Notes: a model not told the origin generated them from the letters alone. A stretch of 64,000 nt of DNA from Glutamicibacter uratoxydans (GCF_006539925.1 NZ_BJNY01000007.1:148576-212575); one strand, 5' to 3'. Positions 7,967 through 17,498 are shown, numbered from the stretch's first letter. Made by a program: numbers and translations.

Positions 7967-9367
7967 TCACAGCGTCCGAAGGATGTCTTCCACCCGCTCT
8001 TTTGCGTCGCCGAAGAGCATCTGCGAATTCTCCCTGAAGAACAGCGGGTTCTGCACCCCGGCATAGCCGCTGGCCATGGAGCGCTTAAAGACCACCACGT
8101 TCTTCGCCTCCCACACCCGCAGCACCGGCATGCCGGCGATCGGGCTGCCCGGATCCTCGGCCGCGGCCGGGTTCACCGTGTCATTCGCGCCGATCACCAG
8201 CACCACCGTGGTCTCGGACAGCTCGTCGTTGACCTCGTCCATTTCGAAGACGATGTCATAGGGCACCTTGGCCTCGGCCAGCAGCACGTTCATGTGCCCG
8301 GGCAGGCGCCCTGCCACCGGGTGGATGCCGAAGCGCACCTTGACCCCCTTGGCCGCCAACCTTCCGGCAAGCTCGGCCACCGGGTACTGCGCCTGGGCCA
8401 CCGCCATGCCGTAGCCCGGGGTGATCACCACGCTGTCCGCTTCCGAGAGCAGCTGCGCGGTCTGCTCCGCGGAGATCTCACGGTGCTCGCCGTAGTCTTC
8501 ATCGCTCTTCGAGGCCGCCTCGATGCCGAAGCCTCCGGCGATCACGGAGAAGAACGAGCGGTTCATCGCCTTGCACATGATGTATGACAGGTAGGCGCCG
8601 GAGGAGCCCACCAGCGCGCCGGTGATGATCAGCAGGTCGTTGTTCAGCAGGAAGCCGGCCGCGGCGGCCGCCCAGCCGGAGTAGCTGTTGAGCATCGAGA
8701 CGACCACCGGCATGTCTCCGCCGCCGATGGATGCCACCAGATGCCAGCCCAGGGCGAAGGACAGCCCCGTGGCCGCCGCCAGCATCCACAGTTCGGTGGT
8801 GTTCACGTAGAGCACCGTGAGCACCGCGAAGAGCGCGATGGCCCCCAGGTTGATGGCATTCTTCCCGGGCAGCACCAGCGCCTTGGACTTGATCCGCCCG
8901 GAGAGCTTCAGGAAGGCGACGATCGAGCCGGTGAAGGTCACCCCGCCGATGAAGATGCCGATGAACACCTCCGCCCGGTGGATCGTTTCCAGCTGTCCCG
9001 ACAGGACGGGGTGCTCCAGATGCCCGTTCCAGCCCACCAGCACGGCGGCTAGTCCCACGAAACTGTGCAGCAGGGCGATCAGCTCGGGCATGCCGGTCAT
9101 CTCCACCACGCGGGCGCGCCACAGGCCGACGGCCCCGCCGATCAGCACCGCGAGCACCAGCAGGATCATGCCGGTGCGCAGCTGCGGACCGGGCTGGGCC
9201 CCGCTGAAGCTGAGCACGATCGTGGCGCCCAAGGACAGCGCCATGCCGGCGATGCCGTAGGCGACGCCGCGCTTAGCGGTTTCGTGCCGGCTCAGCCCGG
9301 CGAGGCTGAGGATGAAGAGCAGCCCGGCGGTGATGTAGGCGGCGCCGGTGATGGATTCAGGACTCAC
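7967..9367 (-). CDS. pntB: NAD(P) transhydrogenase subunit beta
   Basis: 466 residues from GTG 9365-9367, with AAGGGAG seven bases upstream; the longer open frame to 9571 has no recognisable content. The start [22 protein letters not shown] matches the family and the length fits (about 460). The N-terminal 280 residues form the membrane domain, and the C-terminal domain binds NADP(H): [48 protein letters not shown] and [12 protein letters not shown]. With PntA it couples hydride transfer from NADH to NADP+ to proton influx. It follows pntA by 49 bases in one operon. Confidence 0.95.
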   Translation of the reverse strand: MSPESITGAAYITAGLLFILSLAGLSRHETAKRGVAYGIAGMALSLGATIVLSFSGAQPGPQLRTGMILLVLAVLIGGAVGLWRARVVEMTGMPELIALLHSFVGLAAVLVGWNGHLEHPVLSGQLETIHRAEVFIGIFIGGVTFTGSIVAFLKLSGRIKSKALVLPGKNAINLGAIALFAVLTVLYVNTTELWMLAAATGLSFALGWHLVASIGGGDMPVVVSMLNSYSGWAAAAAGFLLNNDLLIITGALVGSSGAYLSYIMCKAMNRSFFSVIAGGFGIEAASKSDEDYGEHREISAEQTAQLLSEADSVVITPGYGMAVAQAQYPVAELAGRLAAKGVKVRFGIHPVAGRLPGHMNVLLAEAKVPYDIVFEMDEVNDELSETTVVLVIGANDTVNPAAAEDPGSPIAGMPVLRVWEAKNVVVFKRSMASGYAGVQNPLFFRENSQMLFGDAKERVEDILRTL

Positions 9368-9416
9368 AGGTGGGCTCCCTTGGGAAGATCGAAAGAAAAT
9401 GGCGTGCGCTGGGTCA

Positions 9417-10964
9417 TCAGGAGCCGCTCCCGCGGGAGAACATTGCCAGCATGCGGCGGGTGACGGCGAAGCCGCCGAAGATATTGACTGCCGCCAGCAG
9501 CACCGCACCTGCGGCCAGCAGCTGCACTGCCAGGCTGCCGGAGGTGATCTGCACGATCGCGCCGACCACAATGATGCCGGAGATCGCGTTGGTCACCGAC
9601 ATCAGCGGCGTATGCAGCGCATGCTTGACCTTGCCGATCACGTAGAAGCCGATGACCACCGACAAGATCAGCACGGTGAAGTGCTGGGACAGCGGGGCCG
9701 GGGCGGCGGCGTTGACCAGGAACAGCAGCGCCATGCCAGCGATGAAAGCCAGCACCTTGGCACCGGCTCCGAATTTCTTCGGCTCCTGGGTTGTTTCTGC
9801 CGGCGCGGCCGGCTGCGCCTCCTTGGCGGCCGGGGCCGAGACCTGCACGGGTGGCGGCGGCCAGGTCAGTTCCCCGCGCCTAACCACGGTGACCGAACGC
9901 TGCACCACGTCCTCGAAGTCGAGGCTCAGCACCCCGTCCTTGTTCGGCGTCAGCAGCTTGAGCAGGTTGAGGATGTTCGTGCCGTACAGCTGCGATGCCT
10001 GGGCCGGCAGCCTGCCCGGCAGGTCGGTGTAGCCGAGGATGACCACACCGTTCTCGGTGACAATGCGCTCGCCGGCCACCGATCCTTCGACATTGCCTCC
10101 CTGTCCGGCGGCCATGTCGACAATGACGCTGCCGGCCTTCATCAGCGCGATGTCTGCTGCGGTGATCAGCCGGGGCGCAGTGCGCCCTGGAATCAGCGCG
10201 GTGGTGATGATGATGTCCACCTCGGCGGCCTGCTCCGTGTAGATTTCGGCGGCGCGCTGGTTGTAGGCCTCGCTGGTGGCCTTGGCATAGCCGTCCGAGG
10301 AGTTCATGGCTTCCTCGACCTCGACCTTGAGGTATTCCCCGCCGATGGACTTCACCTGGTCGGCGACCTCGGGCCGCGGGTCGGTGGCCCTGACTACCGC
10401 GCCGAGGCTGCTGGCCGCGCCGATGGCTGCCAGGCCCGCCACGCCGGCGCCCGCAACAAGGACCTTGGCCGGGGGCACCTTGCCGGCGGCGGTGACCTGT
10501 CCGGTGAAGAAGCGGCCGAACTCGTGGGCGGCTTCAATCACTGCGCGGTAGCCGGCGATATTTGCCATGGAGCTGAGCACGTCCATCGACTGGGCGCGCG
10601 AAATGCGCGGCACCGCGTCCAGCGCCAGGGCGGTGATGGGCTTGTGGGCGAGCTTATCCACCAGCTCGGGGTGCAGTGCCGGGCCCAGCTGGGCGATCAG
10701 CGTGGCGTCGGGCGCCAGCAGCTCGATCTCTGCGTCGGTGGGTTCATTGATTTTCAGCACCACGTCGCTGGCCCAGGTTCTGCGTGTGCCGCCCAGCTGC
10801 GCACCGGCTTGGGCGTAGGCTTCATCAGAGAAGGCCGAAGCGCTCCCTGCACCGGATTCCACGAGAACTTCATAGCCCAGGGCTGTCAGCTGCCGCACGG
10901 TAGCTGGAGTTGCGGCCACGCGCGTCTCCGGCTGCTGTTCCGCCACGATTCCAATTCGAGTCAA
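9417..10964 (-). CDS. pntA: NAD(P) transhydrogenase subunit alpha (fused alpha1-alpha2)
   Basis: 515 residues. Residues 1-370 form the NAD(H)-binding domain I ([18 protein letters not shown] at the start; Rossmann [21 protein letters not shown]). A Pro/Ala/Gln linker follows, then four membrane helices at the C-terminus, so the alpha1 and alpha2 parts are fused as in E. coli rather than split. The start is TTG 10962-10964. No in-frame ATG is available: ATG 10984 opens a 7-codon frame whose TGA overlaps this TTG, a possible coupled leader. Operon with pntB. Generates NADPH at the membrane. Confidence 0.93.
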   Translation of the reverse strand: MTRIGIVAEQQPETRVAATPATVRQLTALGYEVLVESGAGSASAFSDEAYAQAGAQLGGTRRTWASDVVLKINEPTDAEIELLAPDATLIAQLGPALHPELVDKLAHKPITALALDAVPRISRAQSMDVLSSMANIAGYRAVIEAAHEFGRFFTGQVTAAGKVPPAKVLVAGAGVAGLAAIGAASSLGAVVRATDPRPEVADQVKSIGGEYLKVEVEEAMNSSDGYAKATSEAYNQRAAEIYTEQAAEVDIIITTALIPGRTAPRLITAADIALMKAGSVIVDMAAGQGGNVEGSVAGERIVTENGVVILGYTDLPGRLPAQASQLYGTNILNLLKLLTPNKDGVLSLDFEDVVQRSVTVVRRGELTWPPPPVQVSAPAAKEAQPAAPAETTQEPKKFGAGAKVLAFIAGMALLFLVNAAAPAPLSQHFTVLILSVVIGFYVIGKVKHALHTPLMSVTNAISGIIVVGAIVQITSGSLAVQLLAAGAVLLAAVNIFGGFAVTRRMLAMFSRGSGS

Positions 10965-11277
10965 GTCGGCTCGCTTTCAGTCATTGCACCAAGCTCAGTG
11001 CTGTGCAGTCCATGCTCCATTTTGGCTGATATGCCATTGATATATGAGAAGCACTATAACCAAAGCGCGGGGATTCATCTAGGGATCAGCAAGAAATTTG
11101 CCAGACAATTCCACCCTGTGGACGCGGGGGAAAATTCTGCAGGAAATCTCTTGCGCGACGGCACGAGCGCATGTCACCATCATTGGTATATCAGTTGAAC
11201 ATCAGGAAGTTCTCTTGATATCTGCCAATTATTCCGGCCCGCAACTGGCCGCCTTATCCACTCAATGAGGAGGGGAA
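10965..11277. promoter_or_regulatory. Divergent promoter region between pntA and the 50-residue ORF
   Basis: No gene is visible apart from the 7-codon frame next to pntA. CTGATATGCCATTG (11026-11039) and CATTGGTATATCAG (11181-11194) are near-perfect inverted copies of one another (12 of 14 positions), about 140 bases apart, one near each transcription direction. They look like binding sites of one regulator, not identified. Confidence 0.35.
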
Positions 11278-11430
11278 ATGCGTAATTTAATTGACGATTT
11301 GACCACTTGGAACTCCAACGGAATGAAGGGATTCTCATCCCCCGCGGAGTCCTTGAACGCTGGCGCCCAGGACTCGGCGGCGTGGCCGTGGTTCGGGTCA
11401 GCCGACGCCTATGAAGCGGCAGCAGGCTAA
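11278..11430 (+). CDS. Small protein, 50 residues, unknown, strong ribosome binding site
   Basis: GAGGAGGGG lies 3 bases before ATG 11278, one of the strongest Shine-Dalgarno sequences in the window. The product starts MRNLIDDLTTWNSNGMKGF, is acidic, has Trp at 11, 36 and 38, and ends DAYEAAAG. It has no membrane segment and no cysteine. The frame ends at TAA 11428-11430, 25 bases before a strong hairpin. The early codons are less GC-rich than neighbouring genes. No family recognised. It is short enough to be a peptide precursor, but no modification enzymes are adjacent, so it may equally be a small regulator. Confidence 0.6.
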   Translation: MRNLIDDLTTWNSNGMKGFSSPAESLNAGAQDSAAWPWFGSADAYEAAAG

Positions 11431-11454
11431 GCGCCGGCCGCAGCAAGCAACCAA

Positions 11455-11492
11455 GACATGCCCGTGGACTTCACCTAGTCCGCGGGCATGTC
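11455..11492. terminator. Bidirectional hairpin terminator
   Basis: Arms GACATGCCCG (11455-11464) and CGGGCATGTC (11483-11492), extended by GGACT/AGTCC around TCACCT. It sits between the convergent 50-residue ORF (+) and the IclR gene (-), within 30 bases of both stops. No T-run. Confidence 0.6.
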
Positions 11493-11497
11493 CCGTC

Positions 11498-12268
11498 CTA
11501 GGCCAGCCTGCCGCCGAAGTCGTCGGCGATGTCTCGGGCCGCCTGCTGCAGGCGCGGCAGCAGCACCTCGGAGATGTTCTGCGCATCGGCCCGTTCGCGC
11601 TGCACCGAGATGTTCAGCGCACCGAGCAGCTGGTCCCCGCGGTAGACCGGGACCGCCAGCCCGCGCAGCCCCTCGTCCAGCTCCTGGTTGACCAGACACC
11701 AGCCCTGGTCGGCGACCTTCTGCAGTTCGGCCTTCAGCGCCGGCAGATCAGCCAGGGTGTGCTCGGTGTATTGACGCAGGTCCGAGTCCTGCAGGAAGTC
11801 TTCCTGCTCTTGGGGGCTCAGCGCGGCGATGAGCACCCGGCCCATGGAGGTCACCCAGGCCGGCAGCCGGTTGCCGATGGCCACGTTCATCGAGTGCAGC
11901 CGCGGCGAGGACACCCGCTCCACATAGAGAATGTCCTGGCCTTCCAGCACGCACAGCGCGGCGGTCTCCCCCAGCTCGCGGGCCAGCGATTCCAGATGCA
12001 CGGTGGCGGCCTTGGGCAGGGTCAGCCCTGAGAGGTAGGAGGCTCCCAAATCCAGCACCCGGGCGGTGAGCCGGAAGTTGCCGCCGTTGGCTTCCAAGTA
12101 GCCCAGGTCGGTGAGCGTGAGCAGGAAGCGGCGGGCCGAGGCGCGGGTCTGGTCGGTGGCCGCCGCCACCTGGGAGACCGTCATTTCTGGGTTGCCACCG
12201 TTGAACGCGAGCAGCACGTCGAGGGTCTTTGCCGTGGATTTAACAAAGTAGTCGGCCCGCTCGGTCAC
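11498..12268 (-). CDS. IclR family regulator of the shikimate/quinate module
   Basis: 256 residues. The N-terminal winged helix (about 10-70) reads FVKSTAKTLDVLLAFNG, then MTVSQVAAATDQTRASARRFLLTLTDLGYLE, as in the PcaR/PobR branch. The C-terminal IclR effector domain contains MGRVLIAALSPQEQEDF, RGLAVPVYRGDQLLGALNIS. It is the last gene of a leftward operon after the dehydratase and shikimate dehydrogenase genes (20-base gap). It likely senses a shikimate-pathway acid and controls this operon and the divergent transporter through the 15010-15171 region; that link is inferred from position. Confidence 0.85.
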   Translation of the reverse strand: MTERADYFVKSTAKTLDVLLAFNGGNPEMTVSQVAAATDQTRASARRFLLTLTDLGYLEANGGNFRLTARVLDLGASYLSGLTLPKAATVHLESLARELGETAALCVLEGQDILYVERVSSPRLHSMNVAIGNRLPAWVTSMGRVLIAALSPQEQEDFLQDSDLRQYTEHTLADLPALKAELQKVADQGWCLVNQELDEGLRGLAVPVYRGDQLLGALNISVQRERADAQNISEVLLPRLQQAARDIADDFGGRLA

Positions 12269-12288
12269 GCTGCGTTCTCCTTGGGTCC

Positions 12289-14133
12289 CTAGTGTGAATT
12301 CCAGCGGCTGCGCTCGAACTGCGCCGCCAGCCGGATGGGGGCGTTCGGAGCCCCGTAACCATCGTAGCCAGTGCGGCGTTCAACCACTTCAAAAAACATG
12401 TTTCCTACGCGCTGGGTGTAAAAATGCAGGAATTCGCCACGGCCGTCGCGGTCATAGAGCAGGTTCAGCTCCTGCAGCGCAGTCAGCAGTGCCGGGTCCA
12501 GGTCGAAGCGCGCGGCCAGGTCCTCATAATAGTTCGCCGGGATGGGCAGGAATTCCATGCCGGCGGCCAGCGCGCGGCGCGCCAGCGCAATGATGTCATC
12601 GGTGCCCACGGCAATGTGCTCGGGGTACTCGTGCTGCCGGTCAAGCAGCGTGGCAAGGCCCGCCGGGACGATGTTCAGCGCAAGGCGCACGCCAGCGTCA
12701 TCGGTGGCCAGCACCTGGGAGCGGACCAGCCCCCTGGGGCTTGGCACCTCGGTGCCTGGCAGCGCGTGCAGGTTCAGCACGCTGGTGTAGAAGAGCACCG
12801 ACTCGTCGAAGGACTGCCAGGGCTGGGCCAGGTTGATGTGGTCGATGCCGGTGACGGCTCCCGGCTCCCGTTCCGCGGCGGCGAGCGGCTCGCCGCCGAA
12901 TTCCAGGTCCCAGCCGGACTTATCGGCGCTGAAGAAGATTTCGGTGTCATCCGGTGCCCTGAACCCCGGCAGGTCAGCCTCGCTGTCAAGGTGCAGCCGC
13001 GGAACCTCGGGCGCCAGCAGCGCCTGGGCGCGCTCGGCCGCTTCGCCGGCCTGGGGCATGCGCACGCCGAACCCGCAGACCTCTGCTTCGATGCCGGAGC
13101 TGCGCTGGGAGTTGAGCACAATGCGGGCGTCGTTGCTGCGGAAGAGCTGCACCGGCTTGCGGCGGTGCTGGCCGCAGAATTCAAAGCCCAGCTGGACCAG
13201 CAGGCGGGCCACCGGTTCGGGGTCCTCGGTGCGAATTTCGGTGAAGTCGAAGCCCGCCGCCTGTTGGCGCCCGGGCAGCGCATGCAGCTCAAGGTGGCTG
13301 CTGATTCCCTCCGCTTCAAGCAGCGCCGCGGTCTGTGACTGCAGCCAGATCAGCGAGCGCAGGCCATCCACCGCGGTGCGCTGCACATTTGACTGGCGGA
13401 ACACGTCGTTGAAGATTTCCAGGGAGATGATCCCCGCATAGCCGCTGCGCGCCAGGCAGCCCAGGAACTCGTCGAGCTTGAAGCCTCCCTGGCCGGGGAA
13501 CACCCGGTAGTGCCGGGACCAGGAGAGCACGTCCATGCTCAGCACCGGGGCGTCGGCCAGCTGGACGAAGAAGATTTTCTCCCCCGGGATCTGCGCAATC
13601 TGCGCCGGGTCGTCCCCGCGCGAGAGGATGTGGAAGCTGTCGATGCAGATGCCAACATTTGGCCGGTCCACTGCCTGGGCGATCTTCCAGGAGTGCTGGT
13701 AGGTGTTCACGTATTTGCCCCAGGCCAGCGCTTCGTAGGCGATGCGCACTTCGTACTTCGCCGCGAGGTCTGCCAGCTGGCGGATCTGGGCGGCGAACAG
13801 CTCGTCGTCGTTGATCGTGGCGGTGGCGACATTGGAACACAGCAGGATCAGGTCCATGCCCAGTCGCTGCATGAGCTGGAACTTGGCCTCGGCCCTGCGC
13901 AGGTTTTCCTTCAGGGTGTCCTCGTCCACGCCTTCGAAGTCGCGGAAGGGCTGGAACAAATCAAGGCTCAGGCCCAGCCGGGCCGCCAGCGCCCTGACTT
14001 CCTCGGGAGACATCTGGCTGACCAGCAGGTCCTGTTCGAAGATCTCGATGCCGTCGAATCCCGCCCTGGCGCAGGCGTACATTTTTTCTTCAAGGCTGCC
14101 CGAGAGGCAGACGGTGGCGATGGAGGTGCGCAT
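12289..14133 (-). CDS. qsuB: 3-Dehydroshikimate dehydratase, QsuB-type two-domain fusion
   Basis: Converts 3-dehydroshikimate to protocatechuate, linking quinate/shikimate to aromatic ring cleavage. 614 residues, close to the 618 of Corynebacterium QsuB. Residues 1-280 form a TIM-barrel of the xylose-isomerase/AP-endonuclease type (GFDGIEIFEQDLL, AYEALAWGKYVNTY, NVGICIDSFHILSRGDD, SLEIFNDVFRQS). Residues 290-610 are a hydroxyphenylpyruvate-dioxygenase-like VOC region whose metal ligands are still visible: GIDHINLAQPW, EHIAVGTDD and FFEVVERR. What the second domain does in this family is not settled to my knowledge. It starts 3 bases after the shikimate dehydrogenase stop. Confidence 0.9.
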   Translation of the reverse strand: MRTSIATVCLSGSLEEKMYACARAGFDGIEIFEQDLLVSQMSPEEVRALAARLGLSLDLFQPFRDFEGVDEDTLKENLRRAEAKFQLMQRLGMDLILLCSNVATATINDDELFAAQIRQLADLAAKYEVRIAYEALAWGKYVNTYQHSWKIAQAVDRPNVGICIDSFHILSRGDDPAQIAQIPGEKIFFVQLADAPVLSMDVLSWSRHYRVFPGQGGFKLDEFLGCLARSGYAGIISLEIFNDVFRQSNVQRTAVDGLRSLIWLQSQTAALLEAEGISSHLELHALPGRQQAAGFDFTEIRTEDPEPVARLLVQLGFEFCGQHRRKPVQLFRSNDARIVLNSQRSSGIEAEVCGFGVRMPQAGEAAERAQALLAPEVPRLHLDSEADLPGFRAPDDTEIFFSADKSGWDLEFGGEPLAAAEREPGAVTGIDHINLAQPWQSFDESVLFYTSVLNLHALPGTEVPSPRGLVRSQVLATDDAGVRLALNIVPAGLATLLDRQHEYPEHIAVGTDDIIALARRALAAGMEFLPIPANYYEDLAARFDLDPALLTALQELNLLYDRDGRGEFLHFYTQRVGNMFFEVVERRTGYDGYGAPNAPIRLAAQFERSRWNSH

Positions 14134-14136
14134 GGC

Positions 14137-15009
14137 CTACAGCCCCTTCTCAAGCATTTCCAGCAGGTGGGCGCGCATACGCGCCGCATCCGGCTTGATC
14201 CCGGTGAAGATTTCAAAGGCGTCCACCGCCTGGCCCACCGCCATATGTCCGCCGTCCAGCACCCGGCAGCCGCGCTGTCGGGCCGCGATGATCAGCTCGG
14301 TGTCCACCGGGCGGTAGATGCAGTCCGAAACCCAGTGGCGGGCTTCGAGCAGGGAGGTGTCGAAGGGGGTGCCCGGGTGATTGAACATGCCGATCGGCGT
14401 CGCGTTGAGCACCCCGTCCACCTGGGGCAGCAGCTGCGGCACCTGGTCCGGGCTGGCCGCGATGACCTGCGCCTGGGCGAAGAGCCTCTGCAATTCGGCG
14501 GCGCGGGCCGCGGCGCGTTCGGCGTCCGGGTCCACCAGGTAGAGCGTGGTGGTTCCGGAGTTCAACAGGGCGTAGGCCACTGCCGATCCGGCGCCGCCGG
14601 CGCCCAGCTGCAGCACCGTGTCCTGCTTGGCGCCGGGCAGGCCCTGGGCGAAGCCGCGGGCAAAGCCGGAGGCGTCGGTGTTATAGCCGTGGAACTTCCC
14701 GTCCTTGATCACCACGGTGTTCACCGCGCCGATATCGCGGGCGTTGGGCGAGATCTCGTCTAGGTGTTCAATGACCAGCTGCTTGCAGGGATGGGTGATG
14801 TTGAATGCGTTGAAGCCGAGATCCGCCCCGGCGCGCAGCAGCTCGCCGACGTCTTCTGCCCTGCGCCCGAGCACCGTGAGGTCGATGGGCCGGTAAAGGT
14901 AGCGCAGGTTCTGCGCGTCGGCTTCCTGCTCATGCATGGGCGGTGTGAGCGAGACGGTGATGCCGTCTCCGATGAGTCCCACCAGGAAGGACTGCGCTGT
15001 TGTACTCAT
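14137..15009 (-). CDS. Shikimate/quinate dehydrogenase
   Basis: 290 residues from ATG 15007-15009, with GGGGAAAA upstream; the frame extends further upstream without conserved content. AroE fold: SLTPPMHEQEA is the shikimate-binding SxS-like region, FNITHPCKQLV holds the catalytic Lys, and NTDASGFARGF the Asp. QLGAGGAGSAVAYAL is the nucleotide-binding loop, followed by LVDPDAERA: the Asp after the second strand favours NAD over NADP, as in the catabolic quinate/shikimate dehydrogenases. First gene of the operon with qsuB. It is the catabolic enzyme by context, not the biosynthetic AroE. Confidence 0.88.
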   Translation of the reverse strand: MSTTAQSFLVGLIGDGITVSLTPPMHEQEADAQNLRYLYRPIDLTVLGRRAEDVGELLRAGADLGFNAFNITHPCKQLVIEHLDEISPNARDIGAVNTVVIKDGKFHGYNTDASGFARGFAQGLPGAKQDTVLQLGAGGAGSAVAYALLNSGTTTLYLVDPDAERAAARAAELQRLFAQAQVIAASPDQVPQLLPQVDGVLNATPIGMFNHPGTPFDTSLLEARHWVSDCIYRPVDTELIIAARQRGCRVLDGGHMAVGQAVDAFEIFTGIKPDAARMRAHLLEMLEKGL

Positions 15010-15039
15010 GATTTTTTCCCCGCATTCTGTCATCACCGG

Positions 15040-15125
15040 CACATTGGGTATTGCCCTCAATGTGATTTAGATCTACTGTAAACCCATGAACACATTCCGA
15101 ACAAGTGGTCGCATAGCGAACATTT
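15040..15125. promoter_or_regulatory. Operator candidates between the divergent shikimate genes
   Basis: The inverted repeat CACATTG-N11-CAATGTG (15040-15064) lies nearer the dehydrogenase. Two direct copies of CGAACA in TTCCGAACA and TAGCGAACAT (about 15096-15125) lie nearer the transporter. Direct plus inverted half-sites are usual for PcaU/PobR-type IclR proteins. Assigning them to the IclR at 11498-12268 is inference. Confidence 0.35.
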
Positions 15126-15171
15126 AGGAATTCGACCCAAGGTCTTCGCCTCATCTTCAAGGAGCAATCCG

Positions 15172-16509
15172 ATGCAAACCACTCGAAAGTCAGCGGCATC
15201 CGCAGCAGGGCAGGCGGGGAAGCGCACGCCGGTCAAGGCGGCGCTTGCCAGCTTCATGGGCAGCGCCGTTGAATACTACGATTTCTTCATCTTCGGCTCC
15301 GCCGCGGCGCTGATCTTCCCCCACATTTTCTTCCCCGACGCCAGCACCAACGCGGCGGTGATGTCCCTGGCAACCTTCGGCTTCGCCTATGTCGCCCGGC
15401 CCATCGGCGCGATCATCCTGGGGCACTTCGGCGACAAGATCGGCCGGCAGAAGGTGCTGATGTTCACCCTGGTGGTCATGGGCGCTTCCACCTTCGCCAT
15501 CGGCTGCCTGCCCACCTTCGAGCAGGTCGGATGGCTCTCCCCCGCGCTGCTGGTGTTCGCCCGCCTGCTGCAGGGCCTCTCGGCGGCCGGCGAGCAGGCA
15601 GGCGCCTCCTCACTCTCGCTGGAGCATGCGCCGGATCACCGCCGCAGCTTCTTCACCTCCTGGACCTTGACCGGCACCCAGGGCGGGCAGATCCTGGCCG
15701 CGATGATCTTCATCCCGGTGGTGGCGCTACCGGATGAGATCAAGTACTCCATCGGCTGGCGCATCCCATTCTGGCTTTCGGCAGCGGTAGTGGTCGTCAC
15801 CTTCTTCATCCGCCGCTCGCTGCACGAAACCCCTGAATTCGAGGAAGCCAAGAAGAACAACGAGATCGCCAAGCTCCCGCTGGCAGTGCTGCTGCGCTTC
15901 CACTGGAAGGACGTGCTGCGCGTGGTGCTGTGCGCCTTCATCGCCGCGGTGTCCACCGTGTACGGCACCCTGGCAATCTCCTATGGCAAGACCATCGGCA
16001 ACATGGACGAATCGATCACCCTGTGGCTGGTCGTGGCAGGCAATATCGGCGCGCTGTTCACCCAGCCGCTGTTCGGCATGCTGGCTGACAAGATCGGACG
16101 CAAGCCGGTCTTCATCTACGGCGCGCTGGCTTCCGCGGCCATCATGCCCTTCTACCTTCGCTCCATGGAGACTGACAATACGCTGGCCCAGTTCGGGCTC
16201 TCGCTGCTGGTCTTCTCCTGCGCCTACGCAGCGGCCAACGCCGTGTGGCCGAGCTTCTATGCGGAGATGTTCTCCTCCCAGGTGCGCTTCTCCGGCCTTG
16301 CCATCGGCACCCAGCTGGGCTTTTTGATGGCAGGCTTCGCCCCGTCCATCGTGGCAGCCATCGGCGGCCTGGAGCCGGGCGGATGGGTGCAGATCAGCCT
16401 GTTCACCGCGGGCATCGCAGTGGTCGCGGCAGTCTCCGCGATGACAGCCCGCGAGACCTTCCGGGTGCCCACCGCGCAGCTGGGGCATCAGGTCACCAAG
16501 GCCGCCTAG
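15172..16509 (+). CDS. MFS transporter, metabolite:H+ symporter (MHS) family, probable shikimate/quinate uptake
   Basis: 445 residues, 12 membrane segments. MHS signatures: SFMGSAVEYYDFFIFG at helix 1, GHFGDKIGRQKVL in the 2-3 loop, GLSAAGEQAGASSL in helix 5 and ADKIGRKPVF in the 8-9 loop. Same subfamily as ShiA. AAGGAG stands 7 bases before ATG 15172. Divergent from the shikimate dehydrogenase operon, which supports shikimate or quinate as substrate. Its TAG overlaps the TAG of the convergent LysR gene within CTAG. Confidence 0.85.
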   Translation: MQTTRKSAASAAGQAGKRTPVKAALASFMGSAVEYYDFFIFGSAAALIFPHIFFPDASTNAAVMSLATFGFAYVARPIGAIILGHFGDKIGRQKVLMFTLVVMGASTFAIGCLPTFEQVGWLSPALLVFARLLQGLSAAGEQAGASSLSLEHAPDHRRSFFTSWTLTGTQGGQILAAMIFIPVVALPDEIKYSIGWRIPFWLSAAVVVVTFFIRRSLHETPEFEEAKKNNEIAKLPLAVLLRFHWKDVLRVVLCAFIAAVSTVYGTLAISYGKTIGNMDESITLWLVVAGNIGALFTQPLFGMLADKIGRKPVFIYGALASAAIMPFYLRSMETDNTLAQFGLSLLVFSCAYAAANAVWPSFYAEMFSSQVRFSGLAIGTQLGFLMAGFAPSIVAAIGGLEPGGWVQISLFTAGIAVVAAVSAMTARETFRVPTAQLGHQVTKAA

Positions 16510-17426
16510 ATCCCGGCCACCGCGATCTCCCGCAGTTCCTGCTCCGCCAGCGAGGGAACGTGGCTGGCGGACCAGATGATGCGCAGTTCGCGCACCAGCG
16601 CAGGCCCGTCGAAGGGGATCTCCACAATGGTGCCGAGCTTCAGCTGGGACTGCACCGCCAGCTGGCTGAGCACCGCGGGCCCCATGCCGGCCGCCACGCA
16701 CTGGCAGATCGTCGAGTTCGAATTGAACTCGGCGATCGGCTTGGGCCGCTCGGCATGGGCGATGTAGTCCAGGAAGGCTCGGGTGCCCGAGCCGTCCTCG
16801 CGCTCGATCAGCGCGGTGGTGGCAAGCTCGTGCACCGGCAACGGCGTGGTGCGCTGGGCCCAGGGGTGGCCAGGATCGGTGACGATGAGCATTTCATCGG
16901 AGAACACCCGCTGGGATTTCAGTCCGATGGGGATGTGCGGGGTTTCGACAAAGCCGAAGTCCACCTCGCCGTGCTGCACGGCCCGGATGACATCCTGCGA
17001 GTTCATGATCCGCATGCGCGGCTTGACCTGGGGCATGGTGCGGTGCAGGGCGCCGATCCAGCCCGGGGCCAGGAATTCGGCCACCGTCATGCTGGCCCCG
17101 AAGTCCAGCTCGGCCTGGCCGAGGTCGGCCAGGGTGCGCGCCCCGGCGGCGAAGTGCTGCAGGCTGTCAAGCACATCGCGGGCCCACTGCACGGTGAGCA
17201 CGCCCTCGGCGGTGAGCGTGGAGCCGGTGGTCTTGCGCTCGATCAGCTGGTAGCCCAGCCGGCGCTCCATGGTTTTCAGCGCCCGGGTGGCGTTGGGCTG
17301 GGCGATTCCAGCGGCCCGGGCCCCAGCGCTGAGGCTGCCGTGGTCGGCGATGCCCACCAGCAGGCTGAGCGTTGAAAATTGCATCCAGTGCGCGATGCTG
17401 TTCAGTGATGACGGGTCCTGCTCCAT
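16506..17426 (-). CDS. LysR family transcriptional regulator (YeiE/CysB-like)
   Basis: 306 residues from ATG 17424-17426. The HTH is about residues 15-75 (MQFSTLSLLVGIADHGSLSAGARAAGIAQPNATRALKTME); the substrate-binding domain follows (LDFGASMTVAEFLAPGWIGALH, VDFGFVETPHIPIGL, VAAGMGPAVLSQLAV). The S-M-T-V-A-E-F-L-P pattern and the divergent YeiH exporter gene match the YeiE/YeiH pairing. No strong ribosome binding site precedes the chosen start; an upstream start is possible. Shares CTAG 16506-16509 with the MHS gene stop. Confidence 0.8.
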   Translation of the reverse strand: MEQDPSSLNSIAHWMQFSTLSLLVGIADHGSLSAGARAAGIAQPNATRALKTMERRLGYQLIERKTTGSTLTAEGVLTVQWARDVLDSLQHFAAGARTLADLGQAELDFGASMTVAEFLAPGWIGALHRTMPQVKPRMRIMNSQDVIRAVQHGEVDFGFVETPHIPIGLKSQRVFSDEMLIVTDPGHPWAQRTTPLPVHELATTALIEREDGSGTRAFLDYIAHAERPKPIAEFNSNSTICQCVAAGMGPAVLSQLAVQSQLKLGTIVEIPFDGPALVRELRIIWSASHVPSLAEQELREIAVAGI

Positions 17427-17498
17427 ATCAGCATCATATGACGGTGATAGCCACAGAGGGAATACCGCAAAGCTGGCGCCCCGACAAGACTTGTATAT

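Noticed and set aside
9348..11198. Rightward open frame of 616 codons across pntA
   Set aside because: Antisense of pntA with the same artefactual composition; no start signal or domain.
4185..15120. Shared GCATAGCGAA between the malic enzyme promoter and the shikimate promoter
   Set aside because: A single shared 10-mer (4191-4200 and 15111-15120) is within chance for 64 kb and the flanks do not match well enough to propose a common operator.
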